Positions 1 through 5,852 of a stretch of DNA of 16,440 nucleotides are shown piece after piece; the first letter of the stretch is position 1, and every line of letters begins with the position of its first letter. A program made the translations under genes and the position numbers. Location: the NCBI GenBank assembly GCA_050305935.1, contig JBNLGG010000081.1:1-16440 (forward strand), read 5' to 3'. Source of the DNA: CAJXNP01 sp050305935. Lineage in GTDB: Bacteria; Bacteroidota; Bacteroidia; Cytophagales; Cyclobacteriaceae. Below the pieces are notes generated by a model. The model was not told the origin of the DNA. It saw nothing but the letters and a program-made list of their open reading frames with translations, and searched no databases.

Positions 1-181
1 ATCCTACAACCCAACAAATAATTACTTATTTTTAGATCAAAAAAGACGAATCGTCAGCCGAATGAGAAAACAGATAGCAGACCTTGGTATAAATCCCGAT
101 GATCTTGGCTTCTCAAAAGCCAATCGAGATAAAATTGTAAAAGAAATGACTCCTGATTTTCAGAAACTTAGCTTACGTTAG
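1..181 (+). CDS. C-terminal end of an unrecognised protein (5' truncated by window)
   Basis: An open frame enters from the left edge (first full codon at 2) and ends at TAG 179-181, giving about 59 residues. The peptide is basic and polar, with a segment reading IADLGINPDDLGF and ending in FQKLSLR. No membrane segment, cysteine or catalytic motif is visible. I do not recognise the family. It stops 36 bp before the Crp/Fnr-type gene on the same strand. Codon composition looks normal for the neighbourhood and the frame is open over its whole visible length, which supports it as coding. Confidence 0.5.
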   Translation, partial: SYNPTNNYLFLDQKRRIVSRMRKQIADLGINPDDLGFSKANRDKIVKEMTPDFQKLSLR

Positions 182-217
182 TCTGTATACACAGTTACCT
201 ACAATCGGAAATAACAA

Positions 218-802
218 ATGTCATACGAATTACTCGAAAAAAATATTGAAAAACATGTACAGTTTTCAGGTGAAGAACTGAAGACATACTGTAGCTATTT
301 TAAACCTAAAAGTATTTCGAAAAAGGAATTTTTGCTTAGACAAGGGGAGCTATGCCGGTTTGAAGGATTTGTCACAAAAGGATGTTTCAGGCTATTTACC
401 ATTGATCATGAAGGCAATGAACACGTTCTCTATTTTGCTGCAAAAAACTGGTGGGTAACTGATATAGATAGCTTCACTAATCAAACTCCTGCAAATTTAT
501 CCATCCAAGCCCTGGAAAACAGTGAAGTGCTTCTTATCAGCAAAACAGACAAAGAGTGCCTTTATGATGACATGCCAAAAGTTGAGAAGTTATTTCGAAT
601 CATGACTCAAAAGACCCTGGTAGCACTCCAGCGCCGACTGATCCGAAATCACAGTTTTACTGCAGAGGAACGATACGATCATTTTATTTCTAACTATCCT
701 GAAATTGCACAGAAGTTGACCAACCGCCAGATAGCAGCCTACCTCGGCATCACTCATGAGTTTGTAAGCAAGATCCGAAAGAAGATCTCTTTGAGAAAAT
801 AA
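218..802 (+). CDS. Crp/Fnr-family transcriptional regulator
   Basis: 194 aa, a usual size for the small Crp/Fnr regulators common in Bacteroidota. Residues about 15-120 form a cyclic-nucleotide-binding-like beta roll, with a GxxCRFEGFVTKGCFRLF segment and a GNEHVLYFA strand. A long dimerisation helix follows, then a C-terminal helix-turn-helix (LTNRQIAAYLGITHEFVSKI, about residues 168-187). The usual cAMP phosphate-binding Arg/Ser signature is not evident and no N-terminal Fe-S cysteine cluster is present, so the ligand cannot be predicted. The ATG at 218 gives a full-length N-terminus; there is no clear Shine-Dalgarno site. An FNR-like palindrome lies downstream at 828-843, before the metallo-beta-lactamase-fold gene, so this regulator may control that gene (inference). 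Confidence 0.9.
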   Translation: MSYELLEKNIEKHVQFSGEELKTYCSYFKPKSISKKEFLLRQGELCRFEGFVTKGCFRLFTIDHEGNEHVLYFAAKNWWVTDIDSFTNQTPANLSIQALENSEVLLISKTDKECLYDDMPKVEKLFRIMTQKTLVALQRRLIRNHSFTAEERYDHFISNYPEIAQKLTNRQIAAYLGITHEFVSKIRKKISLRK

Positions 803-827
803 CACCTCTCTCCTTTCCATGCCATTT

Positions 828-843
828 ATTGAACTTGTTCAAT
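828..843. promoter_or_regulatory. FNR-like palindromic operator candidate
   Basis: ATTGAACTTGTTCAAT is a perfect inverted repeat with 7-bp arms and a 2-bp centre. It fits the TTGAN-NNNN-NTCAA layout of Crp/Fnr-family sites. It lies 25 bp after the regulator gene and 53 bp before the next ATG (897). TACTTTG at 866-872 resembles the Bacteroidota -7 element (TAnnTTTG, one base short), which would put the palindrome at about -30 to -40. Site and promoter are predictions. Confidence 0.5.
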
Positions 844-896
844 GTTTTTCGGCAACACCTGCCCGTACTTTGTTTCATCATTAAATATTAACACAG

Positions 897-1787
897 ATGA
901 AACGAATTTTCTCATTGCTAATTCTTACAACCTTAATCTTAGAAAAAATGGAAGTACAGGCACAAGATTTTAAAAAAGTCGAAACAGACCAGTTGACTCT
1001 TGACGTGTTCAACGCATCCGAAAACAGTTTTGGAGTAGCATCCGTAATCGTTTCAGGCAAAACAGATGCGGTATTGATCGATGCACAATTCACTTTGACT
1101 GATGCCGAAACCGTAGCTCAGCAAATCAAAAAATCAGGCAAAAAACTTACGACTATTTATGTAAGCCACGGAGACCCTGACTTTTATTTCGGGTTGGAGG
1201 TATTCAAAAAGCACTTTCCGGAGGTTACAGCCTATGCCACACCGGCCACTATTGAGCATATCAAAGCCACAGCACAAAAGAAATTAGAAGTATGGGGCGG
1301 TCGACTGGGTGATGCGATTACCTCCAATGTTGTGCTGCCACAAGTGCTACAGGGCAACAGCATAGAGCTGGAAGGACAAAAGCTGGAGATTGTGGGGCTG
1401 GATGAATTTCCAAAAAAGACATTTGTATGGATACCTTCTATCAAAACTGTGGTGGGTGGCATCAATGTTTTTGGCAATACCTTCCACCTGTGGATGGCTG
1501 ACGCACAAACTCCCGAAGCACATAAAAACTGGATCGCTATTCTGGATAAAATCACAGCTTTACAACCGGAGGTAGTTATACCGGCCCATTCGGGTGAAGG
1601 AGCAGCATTTGACCTTGCATCCGTAAGACACACCAAAGCGTACATTCAGTTTTACGAAGAGGCACTTAAAACCAATAAAACATCCGAAGCATTGATAAGT
1701 GCGATAAAAGAAAAATACCCGGACCTGACATTTGAGATAGCCCTGCAGCTTGGGGCTAAAGTAAATACCGGGGAAATGAAATGGTAA
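897..1787 (+). CDS. Exported metallo-beta-lactamase-fold protein with degenerate metal motif
   Basis: 296 aa. Residues 1-22 form a signal peptide (basic start, hydrophobic core, cut near VQA|QD), so the mature protein is exported. The MBL fold is recognised from the DAVLIDAQFT strand (about 59-68), the SHGDPDFYFG loop and a late IPAHSGEG loop (about 227-234). The canonical HxHxDH motif reads His91-Gly-Asp93-Pro-Asp95-Phe96, so two of the usual histidine ligands are replaced by Asp and Phe. Substrate is unknown. Its stop overlaps the next gene's ATG by one base (TAATG), so the two are probably translationally coupled. A FNR-like site lies upstream. Confidence 0.85.
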   Translation: MKRIFSLLILTTLILEKMEVQAQDFKKVETDQLTLDVFNASENSFGVASVIVSGKTDAVLIDAQFTLTDAETVAQQIKKSGKKLTTIYVSHGDPDFYFGLEVFKKHFPEVTAYATPATIEHIKATAQKKLEVWGGRLGDAITSNVVLPQVLQGNSIELEGQKLEIVGLDEFPKKTFVWIPSIKTVVGGINVFGNTFHLWMADAQTPEAHKNWIAILDKITALQPEVVIPAHSGEGAAFDLASVRHTKAYIQFYEEALKTNKTSEALISAIKEKYPDLTFEIALQLGAKVNTGEMKW

Positions 1788-2893
1788 TGAAAAGCTTGAA
1801 TCTACAACTCATCCTGCCAATACTTCTCCTGGGGGTATTGGCAGGGTGTAACAATCGTTATGCAAATATGACCAATCTGGAAATCATAAAAAGCACGTAT
1901 GAGGGTAAGAACTCAGCGGAAAATGGTAAAAACCTCCAAGAGCACCTGGCTGCAAATGCTACCTGGACAGAGGCCACAGGGTTCCCCTATGGCGGAACGT
2001 ATACCGGATTTGAAGAAATCGCTAAAAACGTATTCAGCAGGTTAGGCAGCGAATGGGTTGACTATAAATTTGTGCCTGAAGATTATGTGGCCCAGGGAGA
2101 CAAAGTGGTGGCGTATGGCACCTACTCCGGGACGTATAAAGAAACGGGCAACTATTTCGAAGCCAGGGTAGCCCACGTCTGGAAACTCAACGACGGTAAG
2201 ATTATCAGTTTCGAGCAGTTTGTAGACAGCAAGACCGTGATAGAAGCAATGAAAAAAAATACTTCTCCGAAAATGAAATTAATCTATGTAATGGATCCAC
2301 TTTGTGGTTGGTGCTATGGCAACCATCAAACTATCGAAAGGTTGTACCAAAACTACAAAGCGGCATTCGATTTCGAAATTTTACCTGCCGGGATGTGGAG
2401 TGGTGTAAACGCCAGAAAGCAAACCCCGCAAATGGCCCGGTATTTTATCAACCACGATGCAGCCATAGCTCAAAGAACCGGAACCTCGTTTGGGGAGGCA
2501 TACTTCCAGTTCATTCAGAACGAAGAGGTAAACCTGGATAGCGAAGTGCCCTCGAGGGCCATCATGGCAGTGACGGAAATGGATCAGTATCAAACTGTCC
2601 CATTTATGGTGGAAGTGCAAAAGGCAAGGTATTATCATGGAAAAGATCTCAACCAGGAAAGCACATACACTATCATTTGCCAGCAGTTAGGGGTGGATGA
2701 AGAAGCCTTCCTGTCGCTTTTTCGGTCAGAAGCCATTAAGAAAAAGACACAAGAGACTTTTGCAAAGGCCCTGCAATATGCGCAATCTTACCCTACATTG
2801 TTATTGGAGGCAAATGGAGATATCCATTTCCTGGAGCAGGGTTATGCCCCGTATGAACGTATTGAAACTGATATAAACGATTTAATGAGGTAA
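1787..2893 (+). CDS. Lipoprotein with SnoaL-like domain fused to FrnE/DsbA-like thioredoxin domain
   Basis: 368 aa from ATG 1787, which overlaps the upstream stop; an ATG at 1781 would add two residues. A lipoprotein signal ends in lipobox LAGC (Cys21) followed by NN. Residues about 30-150 look like a SnoaL/NTF2-like fold (ATWTEATGFPYGGTYTGFEE, then VWKLNDGKI). After a short linker (KKNTSPK) comes a complete DsbA/FrnE-like domain starting MKLIYVMDPLCGWCYG, with active-site CGWC encoded at 2303-2314 and a late PTLLLE segment that probably supplies the cis-proline loop. FrnE-like proteins are usually single-domain and cytosolic, about 210 aa; here the whole domain is preserved (ATG at 2273) behind a lipoprotein anchor, implying an envelope location. 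A role in thiol redox is inferred; the substrate is unknown. Confidence 0.82.
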   Translation: MKSLNLQLILPILLLGVLAGCNNRYANMTNLEIIKSTYEGKNSAENGKNLQEHLAANATWTEATGFPYGGTYTGFEEIAKNVFSRLGSEWVDYKFVPEDYVAQGDKVVAYGTYSGTYKETGNYFEARVAHVWKLNDGKIISFEQFVDSKTVIEAMKKNTSPKMKLIYVMDPLCGWCYGNHQTIERLYQNYKAAFDFEILPAGMWSGVNARKQTPQMARYFINHDAAIAQRTGTSFGEAYFQFIQNEEVNLDSEVPSRAIMAVTEMDQYQTVPFMVEVQKARYYHGKDLNQESTYTIICQQLGVDEEAFLSLFRSEAIKKKTQETFAKALQYAQSYPTLLLEANGDIHFLEQGYAPYERIETDINDLMR

Positions 2894-2928
2894 CAAAACT
2901 GACAGGAACGACAATATAAGTGAGGGAA

Positions 2929-3084
2929 ATGATCTCAGCGGAGAAAAAAATTGATTCGGGATTGTTAATCCTCAGGATCTCGATTGGTGGGACTGATGCC
3001 GCTGCATGGGTGTCTAAACTAATGGAACTTGAACTTTTAATGTCATTTCTTAGGGCACCTATATCAATTAGGGAATTAATTTGA
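2929..3084 (+). pseudogene. Decayed 5' end of a DoxX-family membrane protein gene
   Basis: A 51-codon ORF begins 35 bp after the fusion gene. Its first part (KKIDSGLLILRISIGG) resembles the first membrane helix of DoxX-family proteins. The next seven codons are out of character, but the +1 frame there reads LMPLHG, after which the original frame resumes with VSKLMELELLM. This pattern is explained by one inserted and one deleted base (near 2990-3010). The frame then stops at 3084, just before the intron-derived element at 3099. I read it as a doxX start broken by indels and cut off by mobile DNA. The family call rests on memory of the DoxX N-terminus. Confidence 0.45.
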
Positions 3085-3146
3085 AGTACGAACTGCCAGT
3101 CGAGTAAGCCAGGGGAGTTTCACCCCTAACTTCTCACAGAACCGCA

Positions 3147-3170
3147 TCCCGATAGTTAAAGCCATCGGGA
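3147..3170. repeat. REP-like palindrome inserted in intron domain V
   Basis: TCCCGAT (3147-3153) and ATCGGGA (3164-3170) form a perfect 7-bp inverted repeat around a 10-nt loop. Copies 2 and 3 of the intron remnant lack it; they pass directly from the AGAAC(C/T)G/GT side of domain V to TGAACC or CGAACC. It is therefore an insertion of about 29 nt specific to copy 1. Confidence 0.6.
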
Positions 3171-3264
3171 CTGGCTGTGAACCTCTCGATTCATATGCTT
3201 ACGCCGAAGGTTCAGCATAGGCGCTACGGCTCTTATTATGCAGTCGTTATTGACATGAAAAGGT

Positions 3265-3426
3265 TCATACCAATTTGTATCCCAATTCCCAATGATAGAA
3301 CAGGTTAGGATATGAAGTCGTAACACATCTCAGCCATCGGACGGCCTTGACCTTGCTTCCTTTGAAGCTTTTGTACTTGTTCAATATCCATCTGATCAAC
3401 CTGATGATGAAGATGATAGTCCTAAC
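3265..3426 (-). pseudogene. Fragment of group II intron reverse transcriptase/maturase (C-terminal tail)
   Basis: On the minus strand this stretch encodes about 53 residues. They include LIRWILNKYKSFKGSKV, then RWLRCVTTSYPNLFYHW and the end ELGYKLV before TGA (3265-3267). The pattern of basic KYK...RWL followed by PxLFxHW matches the C-terminal end of group II intron-encoded maturases. No RT domain precedes it; the frame upstream runs into domain I-like sequence and a stop. Copy 3 keeps the last residues of the same tail (PKLFYHWELGYKLA), confirming common descent. Confidence 0.7.
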
Positions 3427-3441
3427 CTCACAGTTAGCAAC

Positions 3442-3460
3442 CCCCGACTAAAGTGCGGGG
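3442..3460. repeat. REP-like hairpin inside intron remnant copy 1
   Basis: CCCCGACTAAAGTGCGGGG folds into a GC-rich stem (CCCCG/CGGGG, extended by ACT/AGT past a one-base bulge). It sits at the junction between the domain I-like part and the maturase tail, so it may mark or have replaced the deletion point. Similar short C/G-rich palindromes occur at 3147-3170 and 16025-16041. Confidence 0.4.
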
Positions 3461-3589
3461 CAGGCTTTGCCACTTGCTTAGCTTGGGGTAACTGTCCCGT
3501 CAAAACGGGAACCCCAGCGCGTCAGGGACTTTCACCCCTTGGAACACTCAACTTCATGAGCTATATTCACCATTCAAGGCACACACAGA

Positions 3590-3685
3590 AACTAAAATGA
3601 ATATGCAAACCGAGCCCTTTGACATGACAATGCAAATAAAAGCCTTCAGTGTGTCTTGTAACAGGGGTACATACTCATTTTAGTT
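3590..3685. repeat. 16-bp imperfect inverted repeat pair flanking about 64 bp
   Basis: AACTAAAATGAATATG (3590-3605) is the reverse complement of CATACTCATTTTAGTT (3670-3685) except at one position; 11 bp at the outer end are perfect. The left arm begins six bases beyond the inferred 5' end of intron copy 1. The 64 bp between the arms hold no ORF. It could be the ends of a tiny mobile unit or a large hairpin; nothing else identifies it. Confidence 0.4.
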
Positions 3686-3745
3686 AAGCGTTATGCGTCA
3701 TGCTGATAAACTGCGATTTCAAGCATATTGACCTAAACGATTTCC

Positions 3746-3784
3746 ATAATAAAAGGCTTGAAAAAATGAATTCTCAAGCCCCTT
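3746..3784 (-). terminator. Intrinsic terminator of the beta-barrel gene
   Basis: On the minus strand a perfect 7-bp stem GGCTTGA/TCAAGCC (3774-3780 with 3755-3761) and a 12-nt loop are followed by TTTTATTAT. It lies 18 bp beyond the stop of the outer-membrane protein gene and would end the Rrf2-methyltransferase-barrel transcript. Confidence 0.6.
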
Positions 3785-3801
3785 TGAATTTCAGAATTGT
3801 T

Positions 3802-4401
3802 TTAAAAAGTGTAACCCACATGTAAAGTCGCGAAAACGGATATAGGTGAAATATCATATTCCTGTTCACCGAGTACATTTACTCCGCTTATTTTGGAGGT
3901 GTATCCTATACCTCCCCATCCCTTAAAATAGAGCGGGAATTTAAACGGTTGCAGGGTGAAGCCTCCATAACCCATTACTAAACCATTGTTAAACTTTTCT
4001 TCTCCGGTTTGATTGTCATTGTTTATTAAAAACTGTTGTACGCTGATCTGAGACCCAACGAAAAACTTCTTATTGACTTCGGAGAAGTGATATTCGCCAA
4101 AAATTCCGGCAGCATTGTTTATACGTACTTGCCATCCTTTGTCAGCATTATTGCTGTTCATACCCACAAAAAAAGATGGCATATCCATTGCATAAATACC
4201 AACACCATATAACAGGTGATCACTCGACTTCGGTTGAATTCTCAAATGTGCTGAATAGCCATTAAAGGCAAATGTTGACGGGTCAATCTCGATGGATAAT
4301 TTTGTTTTTCCAACAGTTTGGTCTGTCTTTTGAGCTGAAGCATTAAAGTTGGAAATTCCAAAAATAACTGCAAGTGATAAAAAACTGATCTTTGTTTTCA
4401 T
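3802..4401 (-). CDS. Small outer-membrane beta-barrel protein
   Basis: 199 aa from the ATG at 4399-4401, chosen because it starts a normal signal peptide (MKTKISFLSLAVIFGISN, cut near ASA|QK). An in-frame ATG at 4426-4428 would add MNNNLNSIF ahead of it. The mature part alternates polar and hydrophobic residues with many Gly and aromatic residues (GVGIYAMDMPSFFVGMN, GYGGFTLQPFKFPLYFKGW) and ends in ATLHVGYTF, with the terminal aromatic typical of barrel proteins. No catalytic motif is visible; the exact family is not recognised. It is the last gene of a minus-strand cluster, 32 bp (from the upstream ATG) after the methyltransferase. A copy of the shared near-palindrome lies at 4429-4443. Confidence 0.75.
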   Translation of the reverse strand: MKTKISFLSLAVIFGISNFNASAQKTDQTVGKTKLSIEIDPSTFAFNGYSAHLRIQPKSSDHLLYGVGIYAMDMPSFFVGMNSNNADKGWQVRINNAAGIFGEYHFSEVNKKFFVGSQISVQQFLINNDNQTGEEKFNNGLVMGYGGFTLQPFKFPLYFKGWGGIGYTSKISGVNVLGEQEYDISPISVFATLHVGYTF

Positions 4402-4428
4402 AAAAATAGAGTTCAAATTATTATTCAT

Positions 4429-4443
4429 TATATTTCGTATATT
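4429..4443. promoter_or_regulatory. Near-palindromic operator candidate, site C (beta-barrel gene)
   Basis: TATATTTCGTATATT differs from site B (5088-5102) at two of 15 positions. It is 27 bp upstream of the preferred start of the barrel gene and directly abuts the alternative ATG at 4428, the same spacing as site B to its ATG. Confidence 0.55.
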
Positions 4444-4460
4444 TTGTTTGTGAAAAAAAA

Positions 4461-5087
4461 TTATTTCCGTTCCATGATTTCCAGATGTCCAAAACCATCG
4501 AAAACCATACTATTTGTATAGATTAGGTTATTCTTTTCAGCATATTCTTTTAACATCCCCTGTTTATTCCATCTTCTGGCACTTCGTTTTGTCAGGGCAT
4601 ACCATAAGGCAAAGCTTTTATTGTTCCTTTTAGAAAACTTTCGAAAAATATCTTTAATAGTTCCGGTTCCGCTTGGAGATAGAATAATTATCCTTCCCTT
4701 TTCATTCAAAACCTCTAATGACTGATTCAATATAGAATCCTGGTCATAAACATCGAGGTTAAACAACACATTACAGATACATATTTCATCAAAACAAGCC
4801 TCGTGAAAAGGTAATTTTGCTCCTGTAGGAACTTGTACTAAAGAAACAGCCAATCCTTTCAATTTTTTTTCTGCTTCTGCTAACATCGAAGCATTAACAT
4901 CTATACCGGTGCAATCCGAATATTTTTCATTTACTAATAATTGAAGTAGTTTACCGGTTCCCGTTCCGATGTCTAATACTTTACTATGTGCGGTAACCTC
5001 TGAGACTACGGGATTTAAAAATTCATTATACCAGGATGTTTCCTGAACATTTGAAAAAAAACTGCTAAAACTTATATTTACTTTCAT
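4461..5087 (-). CDS. Class I SAM-dependent methyltransferase
   Basis: 208 aa. Motif I is VLDIGTGTGKLL (residues about 37-49), followed by the acidic ribose-binding strand end GIDVNASML and a motif IV-like ICNVLFNLDVYDQ segment, then GRIIILSPSG. This is the standard Rossmann-type methyltransferase fold of the Methyltransf_11/25 type. Substrate (lipid, small molecule or metalloid) cannot be read from sequence. The gene is second in a minus-strand cluster, 34 bp after the Rrf2-type regulator and 32-59 bp before the beta-barrel gene. The operator-like site B lies immediately upstream of its ATG, so expression is probably under the Rrf2 protein (inference). Confidence 0.85.
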   Translation of the reverse strand: MKVNISFSSFFSNVQETSWYNEFLNPVVSEVTAHSKVLDIGTGTGKLLQLLVNEKYSDCTGIDVNASMLAEAEKKLKGLAVSLVQVPTGAKLPFHEACFDEICICNVLFNLDVYDQDSILNQSLEVLNEKGRIIILSPSGTGTIKDIFRKFSKRNNKSFALWYALTKRSARRWNKQGMLKEYAEKNNLIYTNSMVFDGFGHLEIMERK

Positions 5088-5102
5088 TATATATCGTATA
5101 TA
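5088..5102. promoter_or_regulatory. Near-palindromic operator candidate, site B (methyltransferase gene)
   Basis: TATATATCGTATATA has ATATA/TATAT arms around a TCG centre. It directly abuts the methyltransferase ATG (5085-5087), leaving no room for a Shine-Dalgarno site. The same sequence is found upstream of the other two genes of the cluster. Confidence 0.6.
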
Positions 5103-5121
5103 CAGTTAAAAACAAAAAATA

Positions 5122-5547
5122 TTAATTCATTTCATTTAAAATTTGCTCTATTGTCTTTTTAGCAAGCTCTTCTTTCATTTTATTTTCAGCCACTGAAAAT
5201 AATTTTAACAGCGAAAGTTGTGCTTTATCAGGTCTGTGCCCCTTAGCTTTAATATCGAAAGTAGTATTGAACATTGACTTCCCTTTTTCAACAGCATTCA
5301 GTATTTCCAGGACACTAATATTTGATGGATCTTTGATTAATCGAATACCACCAAATTTACCCTCCTTTGTCTCGATAATTCCTTCAGCAGTGAGGCTCTG
5401 AAGAATTTTAACCAAAGTTGGTTTAGGAATATTAAGAATTTCTGACAAAGATGCTGTGGACAAAAACTCAAATTGATTTTGTCTTGTTTTGTCCGAAATA
5501 AATATAACCACTAAAATGGCTTTAGAAAAGGATAATGAATAACTCAT
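5122..5547 (-). CDS. Rrf2-family transcriptional regulator lacking cysteines
   Basis: 141 aa, the normal size for Rrf2. An N-terminal winged helix-turn-helix is clear (FLSTASLSEILNIPKPTLVKILQSL, about residues 28-52, then GIIETKEGKFGGIRL), followed by the SVLEILNAVEKG helix. In IscR/NsrR-type members three cysteines between about 90 and 110 hold an Fe-S cluster; here that region reads IKAKGHRPDKAQ and the whole protein has no cysteine. It therefore belongs with cluster-free members such as CymR-type regulators, by absence of ligands. It heads the minus-strand cluster, and site A lies 4 bp upstream of its ATG, implying autoregulation. Confidence 0.88.
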   Translation of the reverse strand: MSYSLSFSKAILVVIFISDKTRQNQFEFLSTASLSEILNIPKPTLVKILQSLTAEGIIETKEGKFGGIRLIKDPSNISVLEILNAVEKGKSMFNTTFDIKAKGHRPDKAQLSLLKLFSVAENKMKEELAKKTIEQILNEMN

Positions 5548-5551
5548 ACTT

Positions 5552-5566
5552 AATATATCGTATATA
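5552..5566. promoter_or_regulatory. Near-palindromic operator candidate, site A (Rrf2 gene)
   Basis: AATATATCGTATATA matches site B at 14 of 15 positions and lies 4 bp upstream of the Rrf2 ATG (5545-5547). Minus-strand TTTATTTG, about 10 bp further upstream, is one mismatch from the Bacteroidota -7 element TAnnTTTG. Confidence 0.6.
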
Positions 5567-5717
5567 TAGAATACAAATAAAAATCAGTTTTGTTTAATAA
5601 CCAATTTTTTTTTCTTTTTTTAATTTTGATTCAGCAAAGTGAGTAATATAGTTTTATCACACAGCCATTTTTTATTATAAAAATGATTGAAAAAAATAAA
5701 TAATGCACCAACGCACA

Positions 5718-5825
5718 GTCAAGTAAGCCAGGGAGTTTCACCCCTAACTTCTCACAGAACCGTACGTGAACCTCTCGATTCATATGCTTACGCCGAAGCT
5801 TCAGCATAGGCGCTACGGCTCTTAT
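5718..5825 (-). mobile_element. Group II intron remnant, copy 2 (domains V and VI only)
   Basis: On the minus strand this copy holds domain V at 5757-5821 and a domain VI-like hairpin (AGGGGTGAAACTCCCT) ending CTTACTTGAC at 5718. Outside a 31-nt insert, domain V is a perfect 34-nt canonical form: GAGCCGTA, then TGAATCGAGAGGTTCACG and TACGGTTC, including the AGC catalytic triad. Nothing upstream of domain V remains; similarity stops at about 5825. It sits 28 bp before the start of the second Crp/Fnr-type gene. Confidence 0.75.
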
Positions 5826-5852
5826 GCTGGCGTTGGCGGTAACTTAAAGAAA

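Larger units (their letters stand above)
3099..3584 (-). mobile_element. Group II intron remnant, copy 1 (internal deletion derivative)
   Basis: Read on the minus strand, the element starts GTGTGCC (3584, fits the GUGYG 5' consensus). It continues with GGGGTGAAAGTCCC, typical of domain I near the 5' end, then jumps to the C-terminal tail of an intron-encoded maturase (stop at 3265-3267). It ends with domain V (3139-3232) and a domain VI-like hairpin finishing CTTACTCGAC at 3099. Most of domains I-IV and the reverse transcriptase are missing. Domain V is 94 nt instead of 34, interrupted by a 31-nt and a 29-nt insertion, so self-splicing is very unlikely. It lies just downstream of the broken doxX start. 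Confidence 0.75.

Noticed and set aside
3681..3700. GTTAAGC near 3683 resembling an integron attC core site
   Set aside because: No matching R'' box (RYYYAAC) or foldable attC pair is present, and no integrase gene is in the window.
5637..5662. GTGA...TCAC resembling a CRP box
   Set aside because: The half-sites are 14 bases apart instead of 6, in AT-rich DNA; likely chance.
5766..5852. Upstream extension of the second Crp/Fnr ORF
   Set aside because: These codons are antisense group II intron domain V sequence, so ATG 5853 is preferred.
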